15,009 bases of DNA from Desulfobacterales bacterium (GTDB lineage: Bacteria; Desulfobacterota; Desulfobacteria; Desulfobacterales; JAFDCJ01). Each line of letters begins with the position of its first letter. Position 1 is the first letter of the stretch. A program made the translations under genes and the position numbers. The stretch covers positions 5,662,657-5,677,665 of the forward strand of contig CP070771.1 in NCBI GenBank assembly GCA_020345785.1. Direction: 5' to 3'. The notes beneath the pieces are model-generated. The model was not told where the DNA came from. It made no database searches and saw only the letters and a program-made list of their open reading frames with translations. Below, in pieces: positions 1 to 8,042 of this stretch.

Positions 1-2
1 TT

Positions 3-58
3 TTTGGTTCCCCGATAAATCGGGATTTCCGTTTCACTCCAACCGGCTTGTCCGGGTT
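3..58. repeat. 56-bp direct repeat, copy 1
   Basis: This stretch is identical, base for base, to 9956-10011. It holds a small hairpin (CCCGAT AA ATCGGG) and an imperfect one (AACCGG...CCGGGTT). No coding potential is seen. It looks like a short interspersed palindromic repeat of the genome; whether it is mobile cannot be told from two copies. Confidence 0.85.
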
Positions 59-99
59 GGGTGTATGGAATTTAAAAGCACTATGCGTTTTGGAGTAAG

Positions 100-130
100 G
101 GCAGATTCCCCAACGGATCCTGCCTTTTTT
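100..130 (+). terminator. Rho-independent terminator-like hairpin
   Basis: Arms 100-109 and 115-124 pair at 8 of 10 positions around a 5-nt loop, and a run of six T follows at 125-130, then A and five more T. It would end transcription of a plus-strand gene lying left of the window. No complete gene is visible before it. The rest of 131-248 is AT-rich and shows nothing else that I can support. Confidence 0.55.
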
Positions 131-248
131 ATTTTTCTAACCGATTCATTATCCACAGGCATGTTATGTTGGTCAGCCCGATGCGTTAAGGGTTGCTACG
201 CGGCATACATACATGATAATAAAAAAACCAAAATTCTTTATTTTATCT

Positions 249-360
249 CCATTCATATGCCACCGGCATTGTGTAAGTTTGGGCAACCAAAATTCACCTC
301 CCCGCTGTAACGGCAAAACCTTTTCAATTCTCAGCGGCATAGCCGGTGGCTTATGAATGG
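249..360. repeat. 112-bp structured repeat, copy 1, with 19-bp terminal inverted repeats
   Basis: The ends 249-267 and 342-360 are inverted repeats matching at 18 of 19 positions. A nested pair, CCGCTG (302-307) and CAGCGG (332-337), encloses a conserved core containing TGTAACGG and TTTCAATTCTCAG. A diverged copy of the same length lies at 6356-6467 with the same core order. The copies have the same orientation but precede genes on opposite strands, which argues against a cis-acting leader and for a small repeat or MITE-like element. Confidence 0.75.
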
Positions 361-392
361 CGTAAATATGTATCCGGAAGTGGAGTTATAAA

Positions 393-2249
393 ATGAAATC
401 GACCGGCTGCATCTTTTGCCTTTTGACAACAACGATGATGCTGCTTGCCCTGCCGGCCTATGGGATGCAGCTTTGCGATTACGATCTTGACTGGGATGTC
501 GATGGTCTGGACCTTTCCGAGTTTGCAGGCTATTTTGCGGTTCAAGATCCCGCTGCAGATGTTGATGACAGCGGTACCGTGGATGATCAGGACCTGTCAA
601 TTTGCAGTCAGGAATTCGGTCATATAATAGTTGATGATGTGAAGCCGGTCGTTTTGGTCGCCAATTTTAGAGAGAATTCATTGATCAAAACCGGTTTTAT
701 TATCGGCAGCGCAACCGACGACGATATGGTAACGCTGGTCGAGATAAAACTGGATAATGGCGATTTTATGCCCGCAACCGGCACCGATTACTGGACGTTT
801 CAGCTTCCGATCGGCACCGATACGTGGAGAGATGACAGCCGCCACACGATCCAGGTGCGCGCCCGGGATCGGTCGGGAAACTACTCCGATGTGACCACGC
901 TGTCGGTTCGCAAAGGCACAAACAAAGACATAAACGGCGATGGGTATGCGGATCTGGTCAGCGGCGCATCCGGAACGCAAACTTTCGGACACGTCTACGT
1001 GTATCACGGCGCTAGCTCCGGGGTGTCAGACACGGCCGACACAACGATCACCGGTGAAGTTCAAAATAACAGCTTCGGCGATTCCCTGGCGCTCGGCGAC
1101 GTCAACGGGGACGGTTATGCCGATCTGGTTATCGGAAATTACGGGTATGATTCTTCCCACGGCCGTGTTTGGATCTTTCACGGAAGCGCGGCCGGAATCG
1201 CAGATACGGATCTCTCAGCAGGCGAGATCGCCGACACCACCCTCGCCGGTGAGGCCGGCACCAGCACCAATTTTGGATCTCAATTGGCATACGGCGACGT
1301 CAACGGGGATGGCTATGCGGACCTGGCGGTAGAGGCGCCCGGCTGGTATGGCAAAATTCATATTTTCCATGGCGGTGCCGCGGGTATCCCGAACACGGAT
1401 CTCGCTGCCGGCCAGCAATCAGACACGACCATTGTCTCCGCCGGCGGCGGTGAATTGGGCAGTTCGGTGAAATTTGGTGATGTCAATGGCGACGGGTATG
1501 CCGATCTGGCGGTCGGCGCCAGGGGGTACAGCGATCATCAGGGACGCGCCTACATTTTTTACGGCGGCAATTCGGGTATCGCGGATACAAATCTCAGGAC
1601 CGGAGATTTACCCGACACAGCCCTTACCGGCATTGTCGGTGGATACGGTTTCGGATACCGGCTTGCCTTTGGCGATGCCAACAACGACGGCTACAGCGAC
1701 CTGGCAGTGGCTGCCGCCTGGGATTTTAATCAGGGTTATGTCTACGTCTTCCACGGCAGTCCCACCGGAATTCCGGATACCAACCTATCTGCAGGGGGGG
1801 CCGCGAACACCGAAATTATCGGAATCAACGAACGCAGCCAATTCGGATACGCATTGGTGTTCGGCGACATCACGGCCGACGGTTATGACGATCTGGCGGT
1901 TGGCGCCAGACTCTACAATTTGAATCAGGGCCGCGTTTATCTGTTCCACAGCAGTGCTTCCGGAATTGGGTCCGCCGATCTCAGCCAGGATCCTGCCGAC
2001 GGCGTCCTGACAGGCGAGACAACACCGAGCACCTTTGGACAGGCAACGCTATTGGATGATTTTAACGGGGACGGCAATCCGGATCTGGCGGTCAGTGGAG
2101 ACAGCTATAATTATTTCCGGGGAAGAGTTTACGTCTTCAACAATACCGGCATAACAATTCCGGATAAGGATCTTTCATCGGCAGACTCGGCGGATACCAC
2201 GCTGACGGGAGAAATCAATTCTTCATTTGGTGAAGCCCTGGCAGATTAA
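393..2249 (+). CDS. Secreted FG-GAP seven-bladed beta-propeller protein with dockerin-like EF-hands
   Basis: A predicted exported 618-aa protein. Residues 1-25 form a signal peptide. Residues 29-75 hold two EF-hand or dockerin-like calcium loops (DYDLDWDVDG and DVDDSGTVDDQD). Residues 83-172 resemble a bacterial Ig-like beta domain. From 179 to the end run FG-GAP repeats, about 63 aa each, with calcium loops such as DVNGDGYADL. I count seven loops. The first blade lacks its leading FG strand and the protein ends with FGEALAD (612-618), exactly that strand, so the propeller probably closes by a Velcro join and the C-terminus is not truncated. GGAG at 382-385 lies 7 nt before the ATG. The family (integrin-alpha-like propellers) is usually extracellular and adhesive; the partner is unknown. 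It is a single gene with no operon partner. Confidence 0.85.
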   Translation: MKSTGCIFCLLTTTMMLLALPAYGMQLCDYDLDWDVDGLDLSEFAGYFAVQDPAADVDDSGTVDDQDLSICSQEFGHIIVDDVKPVVLVANFRENSLIKTGFIIGSATDDDMVTLVEIKLDNGDFMPATGTDYWTFQLPIGTDTWRDDSRHTIQVRARDRSGNYSDVTTLSVRKGTNKDINGDGYADLVSGASGTQTFGHVYVYHGASSGVSDTADTTITGEVQNNSFGDSLALGDVNGDGYADLVIGNYGYDSSHGRVWIFHGSAAGIADTDLSAGEIADTTLAGEAGTSTNFGSQLAYGDVNGDGYADLAVEAPGWYGKIHIFHGGAAGIPNTDLAAGQQSDTTIVSAGGGELGSSVKFGDVNGDGYADLAVGARGYSDHQGRAYIFYGGNSGIADTNLRTGDLPDTALTGIVGGYGFGYRLAFGDANNDGYSDLAVAAAWDFNQGYVYVFHGSPTGIPDTNLSAGGAANTEIIGINERSQFGYALVFGDITADGYDDLAVGARLYNLNQGRVYLFHSSASGIGSADLSQDPADGVLTGETTPSTFGQATLLDDFNGDGNPDLAVSGDSYNYFRGRVYVFNNTGITIPDKDLSSADSADTTLTGEINSSFGEALAD

Positions 2250-2250
2250 A

Positions 2251-2721
2251 CTACAAAAATATTTTGCCGGTATCCCGCAGGCGACGGCTTAGGATGCGTG
2301 CGATATTTGTGATGATAACAATATAGGTCGTCAGATCCTTGCGCAACACGGCAGCAAAGTCTTCCCGATTCATCGACCAGATTCCGACCTCGCTGACCGC
2401 CCTCACCGTAGCGGATGCGGGTTCCACGTCAATCAGTGACATCTCTCCGAGGATATCGCCCCGGAAAATGTCACAAAACTTTCTTTCACCGGTGAGGGTG
2501 GCCACTTTTTGGTCCTCGGCATAAAGACTGATATCTCCTTTAAGCACCTCGACCTGCCCTTTTTCGATCACCATAAGGGCATCTTTCTGCTCTCCCTCTC
2601 TGATGATCACCTCACCCGGCTGATATTTTTGATATGAAGCAACCTGGGCAAACTTGTTAAACGCCTCCCGGTCAACACCATTAAAAAGCGGTCGGTCCTG
2701 CAGTATGTTAAAATCCGGCAT
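2251..2721 (-). CDS. Stand-alone cyclic-nucleotide-binding-domain protein A
   Basis: A 156-aa protein consisting of one cNMP-binding (CRP-like) beta-roll with no helix-turn-helix, kinase or channel domain. The phosphate-binding cassette lies at about 91-106 (GEMSLIDVEP then ASATV). The arginine that contacts the cyclic phosphate in cAMP-binding members is alanine here, so nucleotide binding is doubtful. An in-frame ATG exists at 2736, but GGAGG at 2730-2734 sits 8 nt before the ATG at 2721. That start also gives the same MPDF beginning and length as the paralogue at 3273-3743. Its stop is one base from the stop of the convergent propeller gene. Likely a cytoplasmic sensor or regulatory module acting by protein contact; the target is unknown. 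Confidence 0.85.
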   Translation of the reverse strand: MPDFNILQDRPLFNGVDREAFNKFAQVASYQKYQPGEVIIREGEQKDALMVIEKGQVEVLKGDISLYAEDQKVATLTGERKFCDIFRGDILGEMSLIDVEPASATVRAVSEVGIWSMNREDFAAVLRKDLTTYIVIITNIARILSRRLRDTGKIFL

Positions 2722-2866
2722 TGTTTCAGCCTCCATCTTGGAATGTTGTGGAAAAACCTCTCATTTTTTTTATCGGCCAGTATGGTCATTTTCTTTAGCG
2801 CCAAGACGCATATTGGATGAAAGGAAACGGCGCAACTTTTTGTATGCAACTTCAACTAAACGGAAC

Positions 2867-2942
2867 ATCGAACCGCAGAATATCGAATATCGAAACGCAG
2901 AATACCTTCCTTCGACATTCGATATTTCACGCCTTGGCGTGA
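2867..2942. repeat. AT-rich palindromic repeat cluster
   Basis: A 16-base unit (ATCGAAMCGCAGAATA) occurs at 2867-2882 and 2889-2904. Arms 2878-2894 and 2911-2927 are inverted repeats matching at 15 of 17 positions. A small hairpin, CACGCC TT GGCGTG, follows at 2928-2941. It lies in the 551-bp gap between the two divergent cyclic-nucleotide-domain genes and resembles an intergenic repeat element more than a promoter. Confidence 0.6.
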
Positions 2943-3012
2943 TTCGATAATCGATATTTATCCGCCTCTGGTGGATTCGCTTTTTTAGAGTTTCTTATTT
3001 CAATCAGATTTA

Positions 3013-3031
3013 CCGCCGGCTCGGCCGGCGG
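3013..3031. repeat. GC-rich perfect hairpin
   Basis: CCGCCGGC and GCCGGCGG pair perfectly (8 bp) across a 3-nt loop, followed by more GC-rich sequence to about 3045. There is no T-run on either side, so a terminator role is not supported. The rest of 2943-3258 shows no gene that I accept. Confidence 0.55.
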
Positions 3032-3272
3032 CGGGGCCGGCCCGGAAAACCGGGGTATACAAATACCGTCATTTATGGGATAATATTTTATAAAAGCAAA
3101 GAAAACCACGGGACGGGGTACTTTTATCACAATCATATATAACGATATCAATCATTGTGCATACATACACAGCGTTCTTTCTATTTGGCCCGGTACGGTA
3201 GGTCATAAACCAACTGCAAAAAGGCGAATACTGGGTTAATTGTGATACTGTGTATAACAGGAGGTAAAATTA

Positions 3273-3743
3273 ATGCCGGATTTTAGCATTTGCAGAAACA
3301 GACCTTTTTTACTCGGTATCGATCGGGATACGTTTGAACGTTTGGCGGGTATTGCCCAATACCGCGACTATCAGCCCGGCGAAACCATCATGCGGGAAGG
3401 CGAGCAGAAGGATCAGATCATGCTGATTGAAAAAGGACAGGTGGAAGTGATTAAAGCCGGCGGCAAGCAAGACAGCAAAGAGCACAAAGTAACCACCCTG
3501 GCCGGCAGCAACAAATTATACGACCTGTATCAGGGCGATGTTCTTGGCGAGATGTCACTGATCGACGTGGAACCCGCTTCCGCCACTGTAAAGGCCGTCT
3601 CCGAAGTCGGTATATGGTCAATGGACCGACTGGAGTTCAGCGCCGCCCTGCGGGAGAATTTGGAAGCCTGGAATACGATCCTTGCGAATATCGCCCGCAT
3701 TTTAAGCCGTCGCCTGCGGGATACCACTGCAAAATTGACCTGA
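3273..3743 (+). CDS. Stand-alone cyclic-nucleotide-binding-domain protein B
   Basis: A 156-aa paralogue of the gene at 2251-2721, with the same length and domain extent. The final third is nearly identical, including VSEVGIWSM and NIARILSRRLRDT. It is again a single cNMP-binding fold with no output domain. The cassette reads GEMSLIDVEP then ASATV, so the usual phosphate-contacting arginine is missing here as well. AGGAGG at 3259-3264 lies 8 nt before the ATG, a strong start. The two copies are divergent, separated by 551 bp of mostly repeat DNA, which points to a local inverted duplication. It is convergent with the FecR-domain gene. The function is unknown; a protein-interaction or structural role is possible. 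Confidence 0.87.
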   Translation: MPDFSICRNRPFLLGIDRDTFERLAGIAQYRDYQPGETIMREGEQKDQIMLIEKGQVEVIKAGGKQDSKEHKVTTLAGSNKLYDLYQGDVLGEMSLIDVEPASATVKAVSEVGIWSMDRLEFSAALRENLEAWNTILANIARILSRRLRDTTAKLT

Positions 3744-3757
3744 CACAATTGGCAAGG

Positions 3758-3776
3758 CCTGATCCCACCGATCAGG
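3758..3776. terminator. Hairpin between convergent genes
   Basis: CCTGAT and ATCAGG pair across a 7-nt loop, 15 nt after the stop of the plus-strand gene and before the stop of the minus-strand FecR-domain gene. The stem is short and no proper T-run follows, so it may act only as a weak bidirectional terminator. Confidence 0.35.
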
Positions 3777-3812
3777 AAGTCGTCAAATTTTGGGGTTTAT
3801 GAAAAATTGGTC

Positions 3813-6293
3813 TCAGCGGCTGCCGGCAAATATACCGTAATAGTCATCCCCGCTGCTCATCCTGGCACCGAAATTGCCTCCAACCGCTCGTGCATTGGGT
3901 CCGAAAAAAGCACCATTGACCCTGCTGGTGGTGGCACCGCCGATCTCGGCTGCGAAACCGTTCGTCGTCACGGCTCCGGGACTGCTGATCACATTCAAAT
4001 TAACCTGATCGAAAGATATCCTGCCCATCACCGGCATTGTGGCACTGGGATTAAAATCAATGGTTAAATTGGTAGCCCCGCCGCTAAGCTGAGACATCAT
4101 CCCGCCGGGGTCGATCCGGATTCCTTCCGCGCCCCCGGTGTAGGTACCGATAAAATTTGTACTGATCAGGCTGCTCACCTCCGCCGCCGGCGTCTGCGAT
4201 CCGGCAATCCAGATCGAACCGGGATGGTGCACGTGATAATCAATACCGTAGGCCGGATCCCGGTAGGCGATTTCCCAGTAGCCCCAGGTGGTGTATGGGG
4301 CGAGCTGATCCGGCTGCTTTGCGGTCACCATGTAGTTGCCATATTCTTTAAGCCCGCCGGCGCTTCCACCGGTCGTAATGCTGCCGGCGCCTCCCAGAAG
4401 TGCAATCATCGCATCGTCCAGCACATAAGCCGACGCCAACGAACCGCCGATTTGAAGATTGGTGATCGCACTAAACGTACTGTTAAAGTCGGTTGCCGAC
4501 ATGCTGCCGCTGATGGACCCGGTGTCTTTATTGACGTTAAACCGAAAATCACCCGCCTGAGTGTTCATGAAAATCCGCCGGTTGACCTCCGGCGCCGACA
4601 TGTCTTCGGCAACACCCAGTACAAAACCGCTCATATATTGGGTGCCGGTAGGAATAGGCGTCGATGGCGGGGGATCTGCAATTCTGATCGCAGCGCCGTA
4701 AGCTTCCCAGGCTTGCCGGTCGGACTGATTTTCAACATTGACATCCACACCTTCCATGGCAAACCCGGCGGCATCGGTATCGGTTCCATAAAACTGCCCG
4801 AAGGTGCCCGAGCCGCTGATCGCCGACACCCTGTTTACAGGAAGATCAAAACCAGAGCCGACAACCTGCAGGTTCTCCAAAGCCGTGCCGTTGACGTCTC
4901 CAAATATAAAAACCGGAAATTTATTGTCAGATGGAATTTCTTCTTCCACAATCCCAAAAAATTTTTTGTTGTACCAATTGACCACCATTTTGGCTGGGGA
5001 TCTGGAAAAATCCGCACCTTCGATGTGTTTATGAAGGAGGGCACCATCAAAGCCGTCAATACCGTCGACCGGCACATTTAGCGATCGGCCACCGACGAAG
5101 CCCATTTCCAAAAGCAACTCCAATATCGCCTGCTCGGTTGCTAAAACTTCCTCCTGCCGCACGGTTTGGATGCCATCCACGACTGTATCGCTGGCCACAT
5201 CCTTTACCGCGTCCACGGAATTTTCGACCACAGCGGACTGCAGGTCGGCAACCGTAACGGTATCGGCCGGCAGTGAATTTTCCGCCGCAGCCACAGTTTC
5301 GCCGGATGCCTCCGAGGCCCACTGCTCCTGATCAGAAAGCAGGTCTTCACTGCCTTCTGTTGGGCTATCCGTGCCCAACGCACTTTGTATGTCGGCTCCT
5401 TCTTGCATGCCGCCGCCTTCATCCGAGTTGGCCGGGTCTTGTAATCCGGTTTCTTCTGCCGCTAATTCACTTTCATTGAAATCTGTCGAACTTTGCGATC
5501 CGGTGCCTTCTTCGGCGTCGTCACCGCCGTCCGACCCTGCCGGGTTTTGCGATCCGGTACCTTCTTGCGCGTCGCCATCTCCATCCGAGCCCGCCGGGCT
5601 TTGTGATTCGGTATCTTCTTGCGTGTCGTCATCTCCATCCGAGTCTACCGGTCTGACGGCAACCGTGTCTTCCAGAACCGCCAAATCTTCACTGCTAAAC
5701 CTGGTCGGTGCCGTGGGGGGGGTATCCGGTCCCTCAACAAACGTGCCGAATCCCGGACGATCAATGCTGACGGTGCCGGCGGCATTGGTGACAAAGATGC
5801 CTTTGCCTCCCTGGAAAAGAAGATGAAGCGATGAGCCGCTGACTTTTCCGGCATACATGGAGCCTCTGATTCCAATGGTGCCGGCCGGGGTTTCGGTATT
5901 AAAATTCCGCGGGGCCGACTGGGTGATGGCGCCTCCCATGATCCGGAAGACGCCCTCGCTGACACGGGTCTTCATCGCACCGTTTTTTTTGTCCGGATTC
6001 CATTGGTATTCGGCAATCTCCATGGCGGTATTCGGCCCCAGACTTATCAGGGTGTTGTCATCGAACATCATTTGTACCCTACCCTGCCGGCCGGTATTTA
6101 TCGTGTCGGCAAGATAAATTTTACTTTTTACCGCCAAACTGCGGTGAGCACCGTCTGGGTTCACGGCCGTCACCTTCCCCCTTAGCGCGACAACCGAACC
6201 GACCGGTTTTTCATCCGCCAGCAGGGAACCGGCAAACATCAGCACCACAAACACGGCCGACAACAGCCGTAGTATATGTTGAAACGCCTTCAT
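3813..6293 (-). CDS. FecR-domain protein with acidic repeat linker and C-terminal TbpB-like beta-barrel
   Basis: A large exported protein (826 aa). A Sec signal peptide covers about 1-27. A FecR domain (about 31-150) contains FDDNTLISLGPNT and GTIGIRG. An acidic linker follows, with three 18-aa repeats at about 218-271 and decayed copies after them. A long beta-rich region leads to a C-terminal domain (about 650-826) ending with GAFFGPNARAVGGNF and GIFAGSR. That end resembles the barrel of transferrin-binding protein B and hemophilins. There is no lipobox, so it should be soluble or otherwise anchored. A GTG at 6299 is in frame, but GAGG at 6302-6305 is only 2 nt from it and 8 nt from the ATG at 6293, so I chose the ATG. 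It lies 177 bp downstream of a Slam-like gene on the same strand and may be its cargo. The ligand is unknown. Confidence 0.82.
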   Translation of the reverse strand: MKAFQHILRLLSAVFVVLMFAGSLLADEKPVGSVVALRGKVTAVNPDGAHRSLAVKSKIYLADTINTGRQGRVQMMFDDNTLISLGPNTAMEIAEYQWNPDKKNGAMKTRVSEGVFRIMGGAITQSAPRNFNTETPAGTIGIRGSMYAGKVSGSSLHLLFQGGKGIFVTNAAGTVSIDRPGFGTFVEGPDTPPTAPTRFSSEDLAVLEDTVAVRPVDSDGDDDTQEDTESQSPAGSDGDGDAQEGTGSQNPAGSDGGDDAEEGTGSQSSTDFNESELAAEETGLQDPANSDEGGGMQEGADIQSALGTDSPTEGSEDLLSDQEQWASEASGETVAAAENSLPADTVTVADLQSAVVENSVDAVKDVASDTVVDGIQTVRQEEVLATEQAILELLLEMGFVGGRSLNVPVDGIDGFDGALLHKHIEGADFSRSPAKMVVNWYNKKFFGIVEEEIPSDNKFPVFIFGDVNGTALENLQVVGSGFDLPVNRVSAISGSGTFGQFYGTDTDAAGFAMEGVDVNVENQSDRQAWEAYGAAIRIADPPPSTPIPTGTQYMSGFVLGVAEDMSAPEVNRRIFMNTQAGDFRFNVNKDTGSISGSMSATDFNSTFSAITNLQIGGSLASAYVLDDAMIALLGGAGSITTGGSAGGLKEYGNYMVTAKQPDQLAPYTTWGYWEIAYRDPAYGIDYHVHHPGSIWIAGSQTPAAEVSSLISTNFIGTYTGGAEGIRIDPGGMMSQLSGGATNLTIDFNPSATMPVMGRISFDQVNLNVISSPGAVTTNGFAAEIGGATTSRVNGAFFGPNARAVGGNFGARMSSGDDYYGIFAGSR
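5481..5642 (-). repeat. Three in-frame 54-bp (18-aa) acidic repeats
   Basis: Within the FecR-domain gene, three tandem units read SDGDDDTQEDTESQSPAG, SDGDGDAQEGTGSQNPAG and SDGGDDAEEGTGSQSSTD. Weaker copies continue towards about 5390. They encode a flexible, highly acidic linker between the FecR domain and the C-terminal region. Tandem units of this kind commonly vary in number between strains. Confidence 0.8.
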
Positions 6294-6355
6294 CTTCACA
6301 ACCTCATTTTATCATCAGATACCCAAACGCAGCCGCCCTCGAAATCCTGAGGACG

Positions 6356-6467
6356 CCATTCATCAGGCAGCGGCATCGTTTAAGTTTGGACCACCGAAAA
6401 ATACTCTCGCTGTAACGGTAAAACCCTTTCAATTCTCAGCCCGATAGGTCGGGATGACCTATGAATG
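6356..6467. repeat. 112-bp structured repeat, copy 2
   Basis: A diverged copy of 249-360 with the same length and orientation. It keeps the CCATTCAT and ATGAATG ends, the TAAGTTTGG motif and the core CTGTAACGG...TTTCAATTCTCAG. The outer arms have diverged and an internal hairpin, CCCGA TAGG TCGGG, replaces part of the right arm. It fills most of the gap between the Slam-like gene and the FecR-domain gene. Confidence 0.72.
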
Positions 6468-6470
6468 CAG

Positions 6471-7820
6471 TTAAAAAGTGTAGGCCAGAGATGCACTGGC
6501 TACATTTTTATCGTATTCATAAAGACCGATGTTGGAGTCCGATTTTGTATAACGATAACTGATCTGCAATGCTAAATTTTTTCTAAAATCAGCGGACCGC
6601 CAGAGGGTCTTCGACAAACCGGCACCGGCATAGTGCAGATTGTCTCTTCTTTTCTTATTGAAAAGCACCTCGCTGTCTTCATAAGCCTTGTACCGGTACT
6701 CGTAGTAGCCGAAAACTGTAAAATCGTACGGCAGTTTGCGTTCCAAATTAATGAGACCGCCGATCTGCTTATAGCTGTATGCGTCATCCTGAGCATATTC
6801 AGCTTCTCCCGCAGCAGCGAGGCCGATTCGATTGGCGCCGAGCAAGAAAATCGACTCAACCGTCAAGTTGATGTTATTTGAATCTTTTTGCTCGATCTGG
6901 TAAAATTTCTTGTTTTCATACTTGGGGGTGATATTGAGCAGCGTATTTGCACCGAACAGCGCGCTGAAAACCAGCTCCATGCCTGCCGTTCGAAGGTAAC
7001 GGTCCCAATTGATTTCGAGATAATTTACCAGCCCGTGAATGCCGAACAAATACTCATCTGAATGGATTTCCGGTCCGGTGTTCAACACCAGAAAAAGGGT
7101 ATCCAGATCACTTTCTTGCCGGTAGAGCGCCTGGTAAGCCGAACCCGTGGAAGTCCATGCAAAAGGGCTGTCTGAAGGCTTATAGGTATACGTTAAAATT
7201 CCGGTGGTATTAAGCAGCCAGTCTTTTGTGCGTTCGGCACCTTTGCCCTCCAGGACGACATCCCCGACCACCGTATCCAACACCTCGTTGGCCGGTGCCA
7301 CATAGACATTGTCGTCCCAGTCCACGCCCAGCGAAATTTGCCCGCTGTAGAAATGACGTTTTTCGGCCGCTTCGATATCAGCCAAATAAATATCAATATT
7401 GCGGCGCACGGCGGGGGGCGGATTGGTTGCCAGCACTTCCCTGAAATACTGTCGGGCATTTTCCCGCAAACCCAGCCTGTAATAGGTGCGGGCCATCTCG
7501 AGTTTGATGCGTATGGCTTCGGGTTGAGCGATTAATATGCGCTCGAAGGCCATCAGCGCCATCTCGTAGTTTCCGATTTCAAAAGCCGCACGCCCAAGGT
7601 AGAAGTTAATGTTTAAATCCCCGGGGTCCGCTTTAAAGGCTTCCAGAAACAGCTCGTAAGCTTTTTCATAATTGCCGGAATCAAAATAAATGACGCCCTG
7701 TTGAAAAGTATCGGACTGCTCGGAGACCACGGCACCCGCCGTCGAGCAAAAGAGCACAAACCCGATTGCTAAAAGGATCACAAATAATGTCGTTTGTATC
7801 GCAACGTGAATTCTAACCAT
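6471..7820 (-). CDS. TPR plus outer-membrane beta-barrel protein, Slam / DUF560-like (type XI secretion)
   Basis: A 449-aa exported protein. A signal peptide covers about 1-30. Three TPR-like helical hairpins follow at about 36-135 (such as GNYEKAYELFLEAFKADPGD). Then comes the transition AVRRNIDIYLADIEAAEKRHF, typical of the surface lipoprotein assembly modifier family (DUF560), and GVDWDDNVYVAP opens a beta-strand-rich barrel of about 290 residues. The last residue is phenylalanine (SLAYTF), the usual outer-membrane insertion signal for BamA. Known Slam proteins move TbpB-like or hemophilin-like cargo across the outer membrane, and the next gene downstream ends in a TbpB-like barrel. The ATG at 7820 has no clear ribosome site. 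It could instead be a generic TPR porin-like protein; the barrel family call is less sure than the overall architecture. Confidence 0.75.
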   Translation of the reverse strand: MVRIHVAIQTTLFVILLAIGFVLFCSTAGAVVSEQSDTFQQGVIYFDSGNYEKAYELFLEAFKADPGDLNINFYLGRAAFEIGNYEMALMAFERILIAQPEAIRIKLEMARTYYRLGLRENARQYFREVLATNPPPAVRRNIDIYLADIEAAEKRHFYSGQISLGVDWDDNVYVAPANEVLDTVVGDVVLEGKGAERTKDWLLNTTGILTYTYKPSDSPFAWTSTGSAYQALYRQESDLDTLFLVLNTGPEIHSDEYLFGIHGLVNYLEINWDRYLRTAGMELVFSALFGANTLLNITPKYENKKFYQIEQKDSNNINLTVESIFLLGANRIGLAAAGEAEYAQDDAYSYKQIGGLINLERKLPYDFTVFGYYEYRYKAYEDSEVLFNKKRRDNLHYAGAGLSKTLWRSADFRKNLALQISYRYTKSDSNIGLYEYDKNVASASLAYTF

Positions 7821-7877
7821 TGGGCAAAAGCTGCCTGCAGTCTATCGGAATTTTTTTTACTGGTTGAATTTTAGGCA

Positions 7878-7906
7878 GATGATTACATCATCGGCAATTT
7901 ATTGCC
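7878..7906. repeat. Two adjacent small palindromes before the 31-aa ORF
   Basis: GATGAT TAC ATCATC (7878-7892) is followed directly by GGCAAT TT ATTGCC (7893-7906). They lie between the divergent Slam-like gene and the small membrane ORF and could be operators or a short terminator. No decisive T-run or clear promoter is seen nearby. Confidence 0.4.
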
Positions 7907-7946
7907 TTTCTTTAAGGGAAAGACAGGAAAATATGGAGGATTTTTC

Positions 7947-8042
7947 ATGAGACGGTCACTGATGGCTTTAGGCGGTGTGATGATTTCGGCATCAATTTCC
8001 CTTAGCATGTTGATTTTTTTACATTTTTTTGTGATCGAATGA
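7947..8042 (+). CDS. Putative 31-aa single-span membrane peptide
   Basis: A short frame reads MRRSLMALGGVMISASISL and then SMLIFLHFFVIE. It has a basic start followed by one hydrophobic span. GGAGG at 7935-7939 is placed 7 nt before the ATG, a good ribosome site. Its TGA overlaps the ATG of the acetyltransferase remnant (ATGA at 8039-8042), suggesting translational coupling. It may be a real small protein, or the first membrane segment of a lost longer protein (a DUF2892-like start is possible but not shown). Confidence 0.4.
   Translation: MRRSLMALGGVMISASISLSMLIFLHFFVIE

Noticed and set aside
65..310. Open frame of 81 codons on the plus strand
   Set aside because: It runs through a terminator hairpin and into the structured repeat at 249-360, with no ribosome site and no protein-like pattern.
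249..360. Cyclic-di-GMP-type riboswitch before the propeller gene
   Set aside because: Some words look similar, but the second copy has the same orientation while its neighbouring downstream gene is on the other strand, and the required conserved core could not be laid out.
3253..3258. TATAAC as a -10 box for the plus-strand cyclic-nucleotide-domain gene
   Set aside because: It touches the ribosome site, so transcription would start inside or after it; no matching -35 was found.
4224..5081. 285-codon frame on the plus strand
   Set aside because: Antisense shadow of the FecR-domain gene, whose minus frame has the signal peptide, domain motifs and ribosome site.
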